DNA from: Nitrosomonas sp.
GTDB lineage: Bacteria; Pseudomonadota; Gammaproteobacteria; Burkholderiales; Nitrosomonadaceae
Assembly (NCBI GenBank): GCA_021582655.1
Contig: CP091135.1
Location: 2,171,591-2,235,590 of the forward strand
Direction of reading: 5' to 3'
Length of the DNA: 64,000 nt
Part shown: positions 40,667-50,298 of the stretch, piece by piece
Layout: each line of letters begins with the position of its first letter
Numbering within the stretch: the stretch's first letter is position 1
Program-made: the position numbers and the translations under genes
Notes under the pieces: generated by a model
Database searches by the model: none
What the model was told of the DNA's origin: nothing
Seen by the model: the letters and a program-made list of their open reading frames with translations, nothing else

Positions 40667-41353
40667 TCATTGAACCAGTTTGCCATCCGCCAGGCGGATT
40701 TGTCGAAAACAACGCTTTGATAAGGCTTCATCATGCGTAACCAGTACTAAGGTGGTTCCGTGCTCGCGATTCAATTCAAACATCAAGTCGATGATCTGCA
40801 CGCCGGTTGCGGAATCAAGATTCCCGGTAGGTTCGTCGGCCAGCAGCAATTTCGGTGCCGTGACAAAGGCGCGCGCAATGGCAACGCGCTGCTGCTCACC
40901 GCCGGATAATTGCTTGGGATAGTGATTAAAGCGTTTATCCAATCCGACGCGCCCGAGCAGTTTTTTTGCCACCGATTCCGCATCTTCCCGATGCATCAAC
41001 TCCAGCGGCAACATCACATTTTCCAGCGCGGTCAACGCGGATAGTAATTGAAACGACTGAAAAACAAACCCCATAATCTTGCCGCGCAAGGCTGCACGAC
41101 GATCTTCGTCAAGACTGAAAATCTCAGTATTTTCTATATGAACTTCACCGGATGTTGGCAAATCCAACCCGGCCAACAAACCCAACAAAGTCGATTTTCC
41201 CGAACCTGAAGCGCCTATAATGGCAACTGCCTCGCCGGCATTTACCTGTAAATCGATACCTTGCAAGATCGTCAGTTGCTTATCGCCGCTATCGACTTGC
41301 TTGGTAAGTGCATGCGTCCATATAATGGGTTGACTAACACTCTGTTCTGACAT
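40667..41353 (-). CDS. ybbA: ABC exporter ATP-binding protein, YbbA type
   Basis: Started at ATG 41353 it has 228 residues, the normal size for this LolD/MacB-like ATPase subfamily. Walker A GASGSGKSTLLG, Q-loop FQSFQLL, signature LSGGEQQRVAIAR, Walker B LLLADEPTGNLD and the H-loop VTHDE are all present. An upstream frame to 41458 overlaps tesA and is unlikely to be used. Its start codon overlaps the tesA start codon on the opposite strand (CATG at 41351-41354). It pairs with the permease gene downstream. Confidence 0.95.
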   Translation of the reverse strand: MSEQSVSQPIIWTHALTKQVDSGDKQLTILQGIDLQVNAGEAVAIIGASGSGKSTLLGLLAGLDLPTSGEVHIENTEIFSLDEDRRAALRGKIMGFVFQSFQLLSALTALENVMLPLELMHREDAESVAKKLLGRVGLDKRFNHYPKQLSGGEQQRVAIARAFVTAPKLLLADEPTGNLDSATGVQIIDLMFELNREHGTTLVLVTHDEALSKRCFRQIRLADGKLVQ

Positions 41354-41996
41354 GAAAAAATTTATCCTGATTATATTATTGCTAATTCCGGCGATTACCG
41401 CTCCGGTTTTTGCAGCAACCAAAACCGTGCTGGTGTTTGGCGACAGTTTGTCAGCCAATTACGGCATTCCAATGGAAGCGGGATGGGTTGCGCTACTTGC
41501 ACACCGGCTGCAGTCACATGACACTCACTACCAAATCATCAATGCCAGCATCAGCGGAGAAACCACGCTGGGGGGACGCAACCGCATTGAACAAGCTTTA
41601 GCGGCACACCGTCCCGATATTGTCATCCTTGAACTGGGTGCCAACGACGGATTACGCGGCGCCCCAATAAAATCGATCTATGAAAATCTGGCTGCCATTA
41701 TTGAAATTTGCTTGATGCATAATGCGCATGTTTTATTGACCGGCATGCAATTACCGCCCAACTATGGCCACACCTATACGCAAAAGTTTCAAGCCATTTT
41801 TCCAAATCTGGCGGAAAATTATTCGATAAAACTTGTTCCTTTTTTATTAGCAGGCTTTGGCGAGAAACGCGAATTCTTCCAATCTGATGGCATACACCCC
41901 AACGAAATCGCACAGCAAAAAATTACCGAGAATGTATGGGAGGTCTTACAAACCATGGTGAATACCGACCACGTATCCACCTCGCCCGATCACTAA
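41352..41996 (+). CDS. tesA: lysophospholipase L1-like GDSL esterase (TesA)
   Basis: This 214-residue SGNH/GDSL hydrolase has a signal peptide (MKKFILIILLLIPAITAPVFA) and acts in the periplasm on acyl-CoA, lysophospholipid or aryl-ester substrates. The nucleophile is the Ser in VFGDSLSANYGI, the oxyanion Asn is in ELGANDG and the Asp/His pair is in SDGIHPN. It is divergent from the YbbA-type ATPase gene, and the start codons overlap by two bases. No terminator is seen before the convergent rluC-like gene. Confidence 0.93.
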   Translation: MKKFILIILLLIPAITAPVFAATKTVLVFGDSLSANYGIPMEAGWVALLAHRLQSHDTHYQIINASISGETTLGGRNRIEQALAAHRPDIVILELGANDGLRGAPIKSIYENLAAIIEICLMHNAHVLLTGMQLPPNYGHTYTQKFQAIFPNLAENYSIKLVPFLLAGFGEKREFFQSDGIHPNEIAQQKITENVWEVLQTMVNTDHVSTSPDH

Positions 41997-42086
41997 CAGG
42001 CCGCTACACCCGTATTACCGCTGCGATATTAACAGTAACAGCAGATCATGATGGGTGATTATAACAAGTTCATCCTGCCACGCCGA

Positions 42087-43151
42087 TTATTCTCTTAAGC
42101 CACCGATAAATTCCTGCAAATCAGGCGGTAACGGCGCTTCAATCATAATGCCCTCGCCTGAGAGCGGATGAGTAAAACGCAATGTGCTTGCATGCAAAAA
42201 CATACGCATCAATTTGCCGGAATTATCGACACTCGTTTTTGTAAGTCGCTTATTTAAATCAAAATCCCCATACTTATCATCCCCGAGAATCGGAAACCCC
42301 AAGTGCGCCAAATGAACGCGGATTTGATGCGTGCGTCCGGTTTTAAGCTCTGCATCCAGCAAGCTGAACATTTTCCATGTCCTTTGCAGCGTAAAAATCG
42401 TGTGAGCCGACATCGATTTATTATCGGTTTGTTCGCTCGTGGATACCGTCACCCGCCTTTCTCCTGAAGCGGTCACATATTTGTCGAGCGGTAATTTTAC
42501 ATGCTGTTTGCGGTTGCGCCATTGTCCGCTCACCATGGCGCTATAGTGCTTCTCTATCGCCCCTTCACGAATTTGCCGGTGCAACTCGACCAGTGCACTA
42601 CGCTTTTTGGCCAGCATCAGCACGCCGGAGGTCTCACGATCCAGTCGGTGCACCAATTCAAGAAATTGAGGCGCAGGATTTCGGCCGCGCAATTGCTCGA
42701 TCACACCAAAGCTGATGCCGCTGCCGCCATGCACCGCAACACCGCCGGGTTTGTTAATGATCAGCAACGCATCGTCCTCATATAAAATCGACAGGGAAAA
42801 AAGACGATGGGCCGGAATCTCCGCCGATTTTGCCGGACCTTGCGACAAATATCGCACCGGTGGAATCCTTACCAGATCACCCGGGTGCAAACGATAACTG
42901 GCGTTGATCCGCTTACTATTCACCCTGACTTGACCACTTCGAATCAATTGATACACATGGCTTTTAGGTACATGCTTCAATCGTTTGAACAAATAATTAT
43001 CGACCCGTTGATCAACACCCTCTTCCCCAACAATTTTTTCCGTTACCGCGATAACTTTGTCTGATTTACGTTGTGCATTTTTATTTAAAGGCAATGACTT
43101 CAGAATGATGCTTCTCCAAGAAAAGTGATCCACAATTACAACAGAACACAA
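42087..43151 (-). CDS. rluC: ribosomal large-subunit pseudouridine synthase (RluC type)
   Basis: RluC-type enzymes convert uridines 955, 2504 and 2580 of 23S rRNA to pseudouridine. An N-terminal S4-like RNA-binding domain (YQLIRSGQVRVNSKRI) precedes the catalytic HRLDRETSGVLMLAKK motif with the active-site Asp. RTHQIRVHLAHLGFPILGDDKYGD follows. The frame is open from a TTG at 43151 (354 residues), but homology suggests the true start is some 15-30 residues further in, near GGAGAAG at about 43106-43112; no ATG fits there, so the start is uncertain. It is divergent from rne, a common pairing in proteobacteria. Confidence 0.92.
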   Translation of the reverse strand: MCSVVIVDHFSWRSIILKSLPLNKNAQRKSDKVIAVTEKIVGEEGVDQRVDNYLFKRLKHVPKSHVYQLIRSGQVRVNSKRINASYRLHPGDLVRIPPVRYLSQGPAKSAEIPAHRLFSLSILYEDDALLIINKPGGVAVHGGSGISFGVIEQLRGRNPAPQFLELVHRLDRETSGVLMLAKKRSALVELHRQIREGAIEKHYSAMVSGQWRNRKQHVKLPLDKYVTASGERRVTVSTSEQTDNKSMSAHTIFTLQRTWKMFSLLDAELKTGRTHQIRVHLAHLGFPILGDDKYGDFDLNKRLTKTSVDNSGKLMRMFLHASTLRFTHPLSGEGIMIEAPLPPDLQEFIGGLRE

Positions 43152-43447
43152 ACTTATATTTTGAACTTTATGTAAAATCTGTTACCTTAAATAAGGCTAA
43201 AAGAGTCGAAAATAAGATTAAAAAATAGACTTTAATCGTTATTAGCTCCAAGATTAAACAAAAATAAGCCCAAAAATAAGCCGAATAACAAAATACCAAA
43301 ATTACACTACTCAGTGGTATATAGTTGATAAATAAGAATTATAACAAAACTTTCCGTAAGCGCCCTCGTCATTTCAACTACGTATACAAAAAATCTATCT
43401 CAGAAAATAGGGATAGTGTAATTCGATAAAACACGTAAGGTTTGTAA
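43152..43447 (+). other. AT-rich rne upstream and leader region
   Basis: The 296 bp between rluC and rne are strikingly AT-rich and hold no gene. They include a short tandem direct repeat (CAAAAATAAGCC-like, 43259-43282) and several TATAAT/TTGATA-like stretches, none well spaced. In E. coli the long rne leader mediates autoregulation by RNase E; the similar position and length suggest the same here, by inference. Confidence 0.45.
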
Positions 43448-45928
43448 ATGAAACGAATGTTATTTAATGCAACCCAACCCGAAGAGTTGCGCGTTGCCAT
43501 TGTCAATGGTCAGACACTGATCGACCTTGACATAGAATCAATCAGTAAGGAACAACGTAAAAGTAATATCTACAAAGCTGTCATCACTCGAATTGAACCA
43601 AGCCTGGAAGCCGCGTTTGTGGATTACGGCTGTGAACGCCACGGTTTTCTTCCTTTTAAGGAAATTGCATCCTCCTGTATAGCCAAACACGGCGAAGTAA
43701 ACGGCCGCATTCAGGATTTACTCCAGGAAGGTCAGGAATTAATCGTACAGGTGGATAAAGACGAGCGTGGCAACAAAGGTGCCGCACTCACCACGTATAT
43801 CTCACTGGCCGGCAGATACCTGGTTCTCATACCCAACAATCCGAACAGCGGCGGTGTATCGCGCCGCATCACCGGCGAAGAGCGCAATGAATTGCGTGAT
43901 GTCATCGCACAACTCGAAGTGCCTGAAGATATGAGTATTATTGCTCGTACCGCGGGTATAGGACGAAGTACCGAGGAATTGCAATGGGATTTGAATTATC
44001 TGACGCAATTGTGGTATGCCATTGAAGAAGCGGCGAATAATCAAGACGGCGTGTTCTTGATTTACCAGGAAAGCAGCTTGGTGATACGCGCCATCCGTGA
44101 TTATTTCAGCCAGGATATCGGTGAAATTTTGATCGATAGCCGAGATATTTACGAACAAGCCAGCCAATTCATGGCGCACGTAATGCCGGCCAATGTCGAT
44201 CGGCTTAAATTTTATCACGACGATGTTCCATTATTTTCACGCTTTCAGATAGAACATCAGATTGAGACCGCATATTCGCGCCATGTATCGTTACCGTCAG
44301 GCGGGGCCATCGTCATTGATCACACCGAAGCGTTAGTATCAGTCGACGTCAATTCGGCACGCGCCATTCGCGGCCTGGATATCGAACACACCGCGCTAAA
44401 CACCAACCTTGAAGCAGCCGATGAAATCGCCCGCCAATTGCGCTTACGCGACTTAGGGGGATTGATCGTCATCGATTTTATCGATATGGACTTGCAGCGC
44501 AATCAACGTGAAGTGGAAGCCCGCTTGCACGAAGCGCTGCGGCAAGACCGCGCACGTATTCAAGTCGGCAAGATCTCACGCTTCGGTCTACTGGAATTGT
44601 CCCGGCAACGCTTACGCCCATCGCTAGGCGAAAGCAATTACATACCTTGTTCGCGCTGTCAAGGCACTGGATTTATTCGAGGCACCGATTCTTCGGCACT
44701 GCACGTGCTAAGAATCATCCAGGAAGAGGCGATGAAAGAAAATACCAGTGCATTGCATGTGCAATTGCCGGTCGATGTCGCCACCTATCTGCTCAATGAA
44801 AAACGCGCGGAAATTTATGATATTGAAATGCGCCAAAAAATCAATATCATCCTAATTCCGAACATTCATATTGAAACACCTGCTTATAACGTGGCACGCA
44901 TTCGTCATGAAGACGCAAAAGCCAATGAGAATGTCGTCAGCTACAAATTGGTAGAAAGAAGCCAGGATGAAAGCAATTTAATCATTAATGAACAAAGGAA
45001 TAAACCGGTACGTCCGCAAGCGGCGGTACGAGGTATCACACCTTCCCAGCCTGCTCCAATGCGGGAAGATAAACCTCGTGATGCATCACTGATGGAAAAA
45101 TTCTTCAGTTGGTTCAAGCCAACCAGCTTTGAAGAAACCAAAACAGAATTAACCGGAAAGCCGCAAACCGTCGCAGAAACCGCGGAAGTACCGCAAGAGC
45201 GCGGTGCCCGTGCACGCGGGGGACGTCGATCGAGAAACCGGAACGAGCGAAATAAAGAAAGTACCGCTCATAAGCCAAACAAGTATGCTGAATCAACCGA
45301 TAAGACCGATGTCGTTTATTTGCAAAGCAACCCGGAACACAGCGGATCCGAAGCAAAAGAAGAATACCCCGACAACACTGAAACCGCGTTTGCCAACGAT
45401 TTAACCGCGACAGAAAAAGAGCACACTGAAGACGAAGGTAAATCCGCGGTCCGCAAGCGTTCGCGAAGACAGCGTGGCACTAGGCACCGCGATCAATCGG
45501 CACAAGAAAAAACCGGACAGGAAGATACCAGTCCGGAAAACCATGCACCTGCCAGCCATTTCACGCAATATCCTGCCGATCCGGCTGCCCCGGCATCCCA
45601 AAATCCGTCACCGGCAATTGCCGGTATGGAAACCGTCCCGGTGCCTGACCCAAGGCCTGCAGAAGTGAAACAAGAAAAGCTCTTCTCTGAACCGCAAGAG
45701 AATGATCAACCTGTCACAGCGGATAAGGCACAATCTATCGAACCGACTCCAAGAATCAGGGAACTCCCCGATTTTACTCAATCGGGGTTGGTTATGGTTG
45801 AAACACCCCCGGAGAAAGTGGGTGTAGCGACTGAAGAGACCGCTCCCCCGAAGCGTAAAAGAAGGAAAGTTAAAGAGGCTGTATCGGCATCGCCGGAACC
45901 ACTGGTACAAATTGAAACACGGGAATAA
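43448..45928 (+). CDS. rne: ribonuclease E
   Basis: RNase E starts decay of most mRNAs and matures rRNA and tRNA, and organises the degradosome on the membrane. The 826-residue protein has the N-terminal S1 domain (ITRIEPSLEAAFVDYGCERHGFLPFKEI), the 5'-sensor and DNase I-like catalytic region (SVDVNSARAIRG and LGGLIVIDFIDM with metal-binding Asp) and the zinc-link motif CSRCQGTG near residues 401-408. The C-terminal 300 residues are disordered, with basic stretches rich in Arg (RGARARGGRRSRNRNERNK) and acidic stretches, as for RNA- and partner-binding tails. The C-terminal arm is shorter than in E. coli (1061 residues). Confidence 0.96.
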   Translation: MKRMLFNATQPEELRVAIVNGQTLIDLDIESISKEQRKSNIYKAVITRIEPSLEAAFVDYGCERHGFLPFKEIASSCIAKHGEVNGRIQDLLQEGQELIVQVDKDERGNKGAALTTYISLAGRYLVLIPNNPNSGGVSRRITGEERNELRDVIAQLEVPEDMSIIARTAGIGRSTEELQWDLNYLTQLWYAIEEAANNQDGVFLIYQESSLVIRAIRDYFSQDIGEILIDSRDIYEQASQFMAHVMPANVDRLKFYHDDVPLFSRFQIEHQIETAYSRHVSLPSGGAIVIDHTEALVSVDVNSARAIRGLDIEHTALNTNLEAADEIARQLRLRDLGGLIVIDFIDMDLQRNQREVEARLHEALRQDRARIQVGKISRFGLLELSRQRLRPSLGESNYIPCSRCQGTGFIRGTDSSALHVLRIIQEEAMKENTSALHVQLPVDVATYLLNEKRAEIYDIEMRQKINIILIPNIHIETPAYNVARIRHEDAKANENVVSYKLVERSQDESNLIINEQRNKPVRPQAAVRGITPSQPAPMREDKPRDASLMEKFFSWFKPTSFEETKTELTGKPQTVAETAEVPQERGARARGGRRSRNRNERNKESTAHKPNKYAESTDKTDVVYLQSNPEHSGSEAKEEYPDNTETAFANDLTATEKEHTEDEGKSAVRKRSRRQRGTRHRDQSAQEKTGQEDTSPENHAPASHFTQYPADPAAPASQNPSPAIAGMETVPVPDPRPAEVKQEKLFSEPQENDQPVTADKAQSIEPTPRIRELPDFTQSGLVMVETPPEKVGVATEETAPPKRKRRKVKEAVSASPEPLVQIETRE

Positions 45929-46225
45929 GAAACCACCGACGATTCCCCCGATCGATAGGCCATCATTTATCGATCACCATTGATCCTGTCGGTTGAAGTT
46001 TACATGCGATGTTTTCACATGCGGATCATGGAAGGATTTCTTGACGCACTGGAATGATTGTTCGAACTTCCGCATACGTTCGATTGCTGCAACCTGCTTT
46101 TGGTGCGTGCCGATACTTTTGAACCGATAGACGACAACAGTACCCGTTATTAAACGGAGCGGTTTCAAGGTTAGGACACAGTAACCGAGACATCAGTCGC
46201 ACCAGCTTTCCTCCGGGAAACAATC
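45929..46225. other. intergenic region between rne and ygfX
   Basis: No supported gene. An 8-bp inverted repeat (GATCGATA/TATCGATC, 45950-45975) shortly after the rne stop may form a weak hairpin. A minus-strand frame at 45974-46168 starts with TTG and lacks a ribosome binding site. Confidence 0.35.
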
Positions 46226-46675
46226 TCAATGCTTTACACGTGCTTTCCACCGCCACTGCAGCCATATACGCAATTTTCGGAATACTTCAACATCCAGGCT
46301 GTCGGACAGTATCACGATGCTGCGCGACAGCCACTTTCCTTCCGGTCGATAGAAAATCACCGTGAGGTAAGGCGTTACAACAGTACTGGCCAGCAGATTG
46401 CCATTAATAACCGCACCGGCGCGGGTCGTAATAACGCACGTCATATTTGCGGTAAGTGTAACAGCCGCTACCGCGGCGCTTGACGTCAATAATGCATCCT
46501 GACGCAGATAATGGATCAAGCTGAGAATCAACAGCACGGTAATCGCCACCTTAACCCAAAATGATACCGCCAGCGGCCATAACAATCCGAATGCCACCAA
46601 ATGCATCACGCACAATAACGCGGCAAGCCGACCGGAAGATCGGCATTTGAAAGTCAGCACAGGATTAGCGTTCAT
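46226..46675 (-). CDS. ygfX: YgfX-like membrane protein (CptA family)
   Basis: This 149-residue protein has two transmembrane helices near residues 16-34 and 37-56 and a soluble C-terminal domain. It matches YgfX (CptA), reported in E. coli as a membrane toxin-like protein affecting cell-shape proteins, paired with SdhE (YgfY). Here the SdhE partner gene is not next to it, but the divergent ygfZ neighbour, 59 bp away, is the same as in E. coli. The assignment rests on size, topology and neighbourhood. Confidence 0.7.
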   Translation of the reverse strand: MNANPVLTFKCRSSGRLAALLCVMHLVAFGLLWPLAVSFWVKVAITVLLILSLIHYLRQDALLTSSAAVAAVTLTANMTCVITTRAGAVINGNLLASTVVTPYLTVIFYRPEGKWLSRSIVILSDSLDVEVFRKLRIWLQWRWKARVKH

Positions 46676-46700
46676 GATCCATTACTGAAAAGCAATATCG

Positions 46701-46706
46701 TATAAT
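46701..46706 (+). promoter_or_regulatory. candidate -10 box for ygfZ
   Basis: A perfect TATAAT lies 29 bp before the ygfZ start, in the short divergent gap with ygfX. No convincing -35 box is seen at the right distance, so this is only a candidate. Confidence 0.3.
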
Positions 46707-46734
46707 TTGTTTCATTTTTTCACAGCAACCCGGT

Positions 46735-47781
46735 ATGAATTCAGCTTGGCAAGCCTACTTGCGTGATCGTCACGCCGCTTTTGATCACGATACCGTCGTA
46801 CATTTCGGCAATCCCGCCGAAGAGCGTCGAGCGACGCGGCACGAAACCATTATTACCGATCTTTCGTCATTCGGTTTAATCCGGTTTTCCGGCGATGACG
46901 CTCGAGATTTTTTGCAAAATCAACTGACGTGCGATCTACGGGAAGTCGATATGCAAACAGCGCGATACGGCAGCTATTGCACACCCAAAGGACGAATTCT
47001 CGCCAATTTCACGTTATGGCAGCACGCCGATAGCTTGTTAATGCAATTGCCGCTCCTTTTGGTCGCTTCGATACAAAAACGCTTATCGATGTATGTGCTG
47101 CGCGCCAAAGTGCAATTAACCAATATCAGCGACGATTGGATACAAATCGGTTTGGCGGGCACCGCAGCCGTAGCGGTGCTTGAAAAAATCGGCGGCGCAA
47201 AAAACACCGCCTATCGGCCCTTCCAAATCGTCGAGCAACAGGAAATACGGGTGCTATGTTTATCCCCACAACGTTTTGTGCTTATCACAGCGACACACAA
47301 CGCGCCTATGTTATGGGAACGGCTCAACCCGTATACCCGACCGGTCGGTGCGGATTGCTGGGAATGGCTGACAATTCACGCCGGGATTCCAATCATTCTG
47401 CCGCAAACGCAAGAACAATTTACCCCCCAAATGGCCAATCTGGATGCTTTGGGCGGCGTCAGCTTCAAAAAAGGCTGCTACCCCGGCCAGGAAATTGTGG
47501 CGCGCACGCACTATTTAGGAAAGCTCAAGCGCCGTATGTTTCTCACCCATATCGCAACCGAAGAAACCGTCAATCCGGGCGACTTGCTGTATAGCAAGGA
47601 CATGGCGGATCAACCCAGCGGGATGATCGTCAATGCGGTGCATACACCTGATGGCGGAACCGATGCACTGGCTGTCATTCAGCTCAGCAGCGTGGAAGCG
47701 CACAATATCCATTGGCGATCCTTGCATGGTCCCGCCTTAGTCCTTATGCCGCTACCGTATCCACTGGAACCGGCCGTTTAA
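46735..47781 (+). CDS. ygfZ: folate-binding protein YgfZ
   Basis: This 348-residue protein is related to GcvT and acts in iron-sulphur cluster protein maintenance. The diagnostic motif KGCYPGQEIVARTHYLGKLKR (about residues 245-265), with its conserved cysteine, is intact. The N-terminal folate-binding domain has the LITDLSSFG-like and FLQNQLTCDLREVD segments. It is divergent from ygfX. The downstream gene hemJ is convergent. Confidence 0.95.
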   Translation: MNSAWQAYLRDRHAAFDHDTVVHFGNPAEERRATRHETIITDLSSFGLIRFSGDDARDFLQNQLTCDLREVDMQTARYGSYCTPKGRILANFTLWQHADSLLMQLPLLLVASIQKRLSMYVLRAKVQLTNISDDWIQIGLAGTAAVAVLEKIGGAKNTAYRPFQIVEQQEIRVLCLSPQRFVLITATHNAPMLWERLNPYTRPVGADCWEWLTIHAGIPIILPQTQEQFTPQMANLDALGGVSFKKGCYPGQEIVARTHYLGKLKRRMFLTHIATEETVNPGDLLYSKDMADQPSGMIVNAVHTPDGGTDALAVIQLSSVEAHNIHWRSLHGPALVLMPLPYPLEPAV

Positions 47782-47873
47782 TGCAACCGTTTTTTGTCGC
47801 CGTGAAACACCGCGAATCCCGGCCAGTAAGGCTATCCGCCACTGTCCAACCGCATGTCGTCAAATTGCGGCAT

Positions 47874-48335
47874 TCACAAAACCCCGGCAAACCATTGCGC
47901 CAAATCGGGCTTGAGCACCACAAGGATGACCACGACGAAAAGCATTACTACCGGAAATTCGTTGAACCAGCGGTAAAACACATGACCGTGCCGGTTAGCG
48001 TCGTTTTTGAACGCAGCCACGAATTTTCCGCAGCAGTAATGGTAGTAGATCAGTACCAGTACCAACGCAAGCTTGGCGTACAGCCAATCGCCTGAAAACC
48101 CGTACCCCAGCCAAAGCCATACACCGAATACCACGGTCAGTACCGCGCCAGGTGTCATGATGCCGTAATAGAGTTTACGCTCCATAGTCTTGAAGCGTTC
48201 ATTCCCTGGTTGATCCTCACACATCGCGTGATAAACGAACAACCGCGGTAAATAAAAAAGCCCGGCGAACCAGGTGACCATAAAGATGATGTGCAGTGAT
48301 TTAATCCAAAGCATGGCAGTATCAACGGTTAGCAT
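47874..48335 (-). CDS. hemJ: protoporphyrinogen oxidase HemJ
   Basis: This 153-residue integral membrane protein with four to five helices oxidises protoporphyrinogen IX to protoporphyrin IX in heme synthesis. The N-terminal motif WIKSLHIIFMVTWFAGLFYLPRLFVYH, with its conserved histidine, is diagnostic. MERKLYYGIMTPGAVLT and the C-terminal RWFNEFPVVMLFVVVILVVLKP follow. It lies between ygfZ and the MutS-like gene; heme-related hemW is in the same window at 37 kb. Confidence 0.93.
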   Translation of the reverse strand: MLTVDTAMLWIKSLHIIFMVTWFAGLFYLPRLFVYHAMCEDQPGNERFKTMERKLYYGIMTPGAVLTVVFGVWLWLGYGFSGDWLYAKLALVLVLIYYHYCCGKFVAAFKNDANRHGHVFYRWFNEFPVVMLFVVVILVVLKPDLAQWFAGVL

Positions 48336-48430
48336 GAAAATTGTTATGATAGCGGGCTTGTGAATTTCGCACTACTTTTTACCGGCAATTCCGACTACCC
48401 AAACCGGTGCAAACCGACGAATCCATTCAA

Positions 48431-50077
48431 ATGACCGATATTTGGCACAAACCACTTATTTTATCCGACACCGACCGGCCGACCGCAATTGATGATTTTC
48501 ATCCTGCGGAAGATAATTTCGAAGCCATCGATCCGAAAACTTTTATTGCGATAGAAGCGCAATCGCTATTACAGACCGTCGATCGGACCGTCACCGAAGC
48601 GGGCCGCCTTGTTTTATACCGTTCCATCACACACCCGGGATATGATGCACAAGTACTGCGACAGAAACAGGCGGCATTGCAAGAAATCGAAACCGATACG
48701 GCGTTATTGTCCGCACTGACCCGATTCATCGAGAACGCGGCAAGCGGCGAAAGATCGTTGAAGCATTTGCTATACGGCGAATTCGCCGGTGGCCTGGCAA
48801 CCGAGGAACCGGCCAGTCGTACAGACAAGCTCGAATTCGGCGGATACGGCTACCGCCAATACCGGGACGGCACACAGTTTGCCGTCGATCTGGTGACAAA
48901 TGCCGGCGCAATTCCTGCACCGCAATCCGATTATTTGCGCAGCTTGCGAGACGCGATACTCACGTTTGGCCAATCGCGTACTTACGCACTGATGAAAGGG
49001 CCGGTTTTTACCACAGGCGGCAAATTTAAAACCCGGCAGGAAAAATCATGGTTCGATCTCTATCTCCGCTTCAATCCGACATTATTCAAGCTACTGCCCA
49101 CATTGATCTTTTTTGCGGCAGCCTACGGCATTTCATTGTTCTTTGAAATACTGATGCCCGGCTTCAAAGCATCGTATTTCAGTTACGGGCTTTTGGCGCT
49201 GACCGTACCTGTCTTTCCGATTATCCTGCTGGCGATGGGCGTGTCCGACCGGGATTCGGCAATTTATCCGCTGCGCAAGCAATTCCGGGAAAGCCCGGAA
49301 CTGTCGCGAGCCATCGAAGCGCTGGGCATGCTGGACGAATTATTGTGTTTTCACCGTTACGGCAAAGCATGTCCGGGCGAGAAAACCTTACCCGTCATTC
49401 TGGATGACGAGCAACACCGACTGATTGCCAGCCAAGCCAGAAACCCGCTATTAATCGAAACCATGCCGGATTATGTGCCTAACGACATCCAATTGGACCC
49501 ATCCGGCCGCATTCTGATTATCACCGGCCCCAATAGCGGCGGTAAAACCGCGTACTGCAAAACCGTGGCGCAAATCCAATTACTCGGACAAATCGGTTGT
49601 TACGTGCCTGCTGTCGCGGCGCAGCTGGTGCCGGCGACGCATATCTTTTACCAAGTACCGGACCCCGGCCAATTAAGCGCCGCCATGGGGCGGTTCGGCC
49701 ACGAACTGGCACGAACCCGTGAGATATTTTTCAATGCCACGGCACGCAGCCTGGTAGTACTGGATGAATTATCCGAAGGTACCACATTTGAAGAAAAAAT
49801 GACCATCTCGGAATACATCCTGAAAGGCTTCCATCAGCTCGGCGCCAGCACTTTGCTGGTCACGCACAATCATGAATTATGCGAACGACTGCAAAATGAC
49901 CGGATCGGGCGTTATCTGCAAGTCGAGTTCGCAGCAGGGGAGCCGACACACCGGCTGATCGACGGCGTCTCCAAGGTCAGCCATGCAGACCGGGTGGCGC
50001 ACGCCATCGGATTCAGCCGCCAGGACGTGGAAGCGCACTTGGAGCGCCAGCGGAGAAACGAAGGAAACGCTGATTAA
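48431..50077 (+). CDS. MutS-like ATPase with a central membrane segment
   Basis: Read from ATG 48431 the protein has 548 residues (a GTG at 48407 is in frame). The C-terminal half is a MutS-type ATPase with Walker A TGPNSGGKTAYCKT near residue 360, Walker B LVVLDELSEGT and the switch LLVTHNHEL. The N-terminal half has the MutS core-like segment but no mismatch-recognition domain. Two hydrophobic helices near residues 218-238 and 250-270 would anchor it in the membrane. This resembles the MutS-related ATPases of unknown role, not MutS1. Oddity: the last five residues EGNAD and the stop codon come from the dispersed repeat copy D. Confidence 0.8.
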   Translation: MTDIWHKPLILSDTDRPTAIDDFHPAEDNFEAIDPKTFIAIEAQSLLQTVDRTVTEAGRLVLYRSITHPGYDAQVLRQKQAALQEIETDTALLSALTRFIENAASGERSLKHLLYGEFAGGLATEEPASRTDKLEFGGYGYRQYRDGTQFAVDLVTNAGAIPAPQSDYLRSLRDAILTFGQSRTYALMKGPVFTTGGKFKTRQEKSWFDLYLRFNPTLFKLLPTLIFFAAAYGISLFFEILMPGFKASYFSYGLLALTVPVFPIILLAMGVSDRDSAIYPLRKQFRESPELSRAIEALGMLDELLCFHRYGKACPGEKTLPVILDDEQHRLIASQARNPLLIETMPDYVPNDIQLDPSGRILIITGPNSGGKTAYCKTVAQIQLLGQIGCYVPAVAAQLVPATHIFYQVPDPGQLSAAMGRFGHELARTREIFFNATARSLVVLDELSEGTTFEEKMTISEYILKGFHQLGASTLLVTHNHELCERLQNDRIGRYLQVEFAAGEPTHRLIDGVSKVSHADRVAHAIGFSRQDVEAHLERQRRNEGNAD

Positions 50078-50196
50078 TTCGGCGAACGGAATGAAGCGCA
50101 AAGCGTACGGAACATAGCAACCGAAGCCTGCAATAAGATAGGTAAGAAAGCGCGCTAAAAACGATTGTCTCGCGCAGCCAATCGGTCAAGGCTTCC
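50063..50196. repeat. dispersed intergenic repeat, copy D (134 bp)
   Basis: The left end GGAAACGCTGATTAATTCGG is the best match to the family consensus. GCGAACGGAATGAAGCGCAA and GGAACATAGCAACCG follow, then a degenerate right end CAATCGGTCAAGGCTTCC. It overlaps the last codons and stop of the MutS-like gene. It lies between that gene and rpe. Confidence 0.75.
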
Positions 50197-50298
50197 TGAA
50201 TTGTTTGCATAAAGAATTTATACATTTGCCGCCATGTCGATTCACGCGGCTATCGCTATTTCCGGTAGAATACGCCATTTGATTTTTGAGAGGTTTCC

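Noticed and set aside
43259..43282. Two tandem CAAAAATAAGCC-like units before rne
   Set aside because: Only two copies in a very AT-rich leader; too little to call a regulatory repeat or CRISPR.
45950..45975. 8-bp inverted repeat after rne as a terminator
   Set aside because: The stem is AT-rich, the loop is 10 bases and no T tract follows.
45974..46168. 64-residue minus-strand frame after rne
   Set aside because: It starts with TTG, has no ribosome binding site and no recognisable features.
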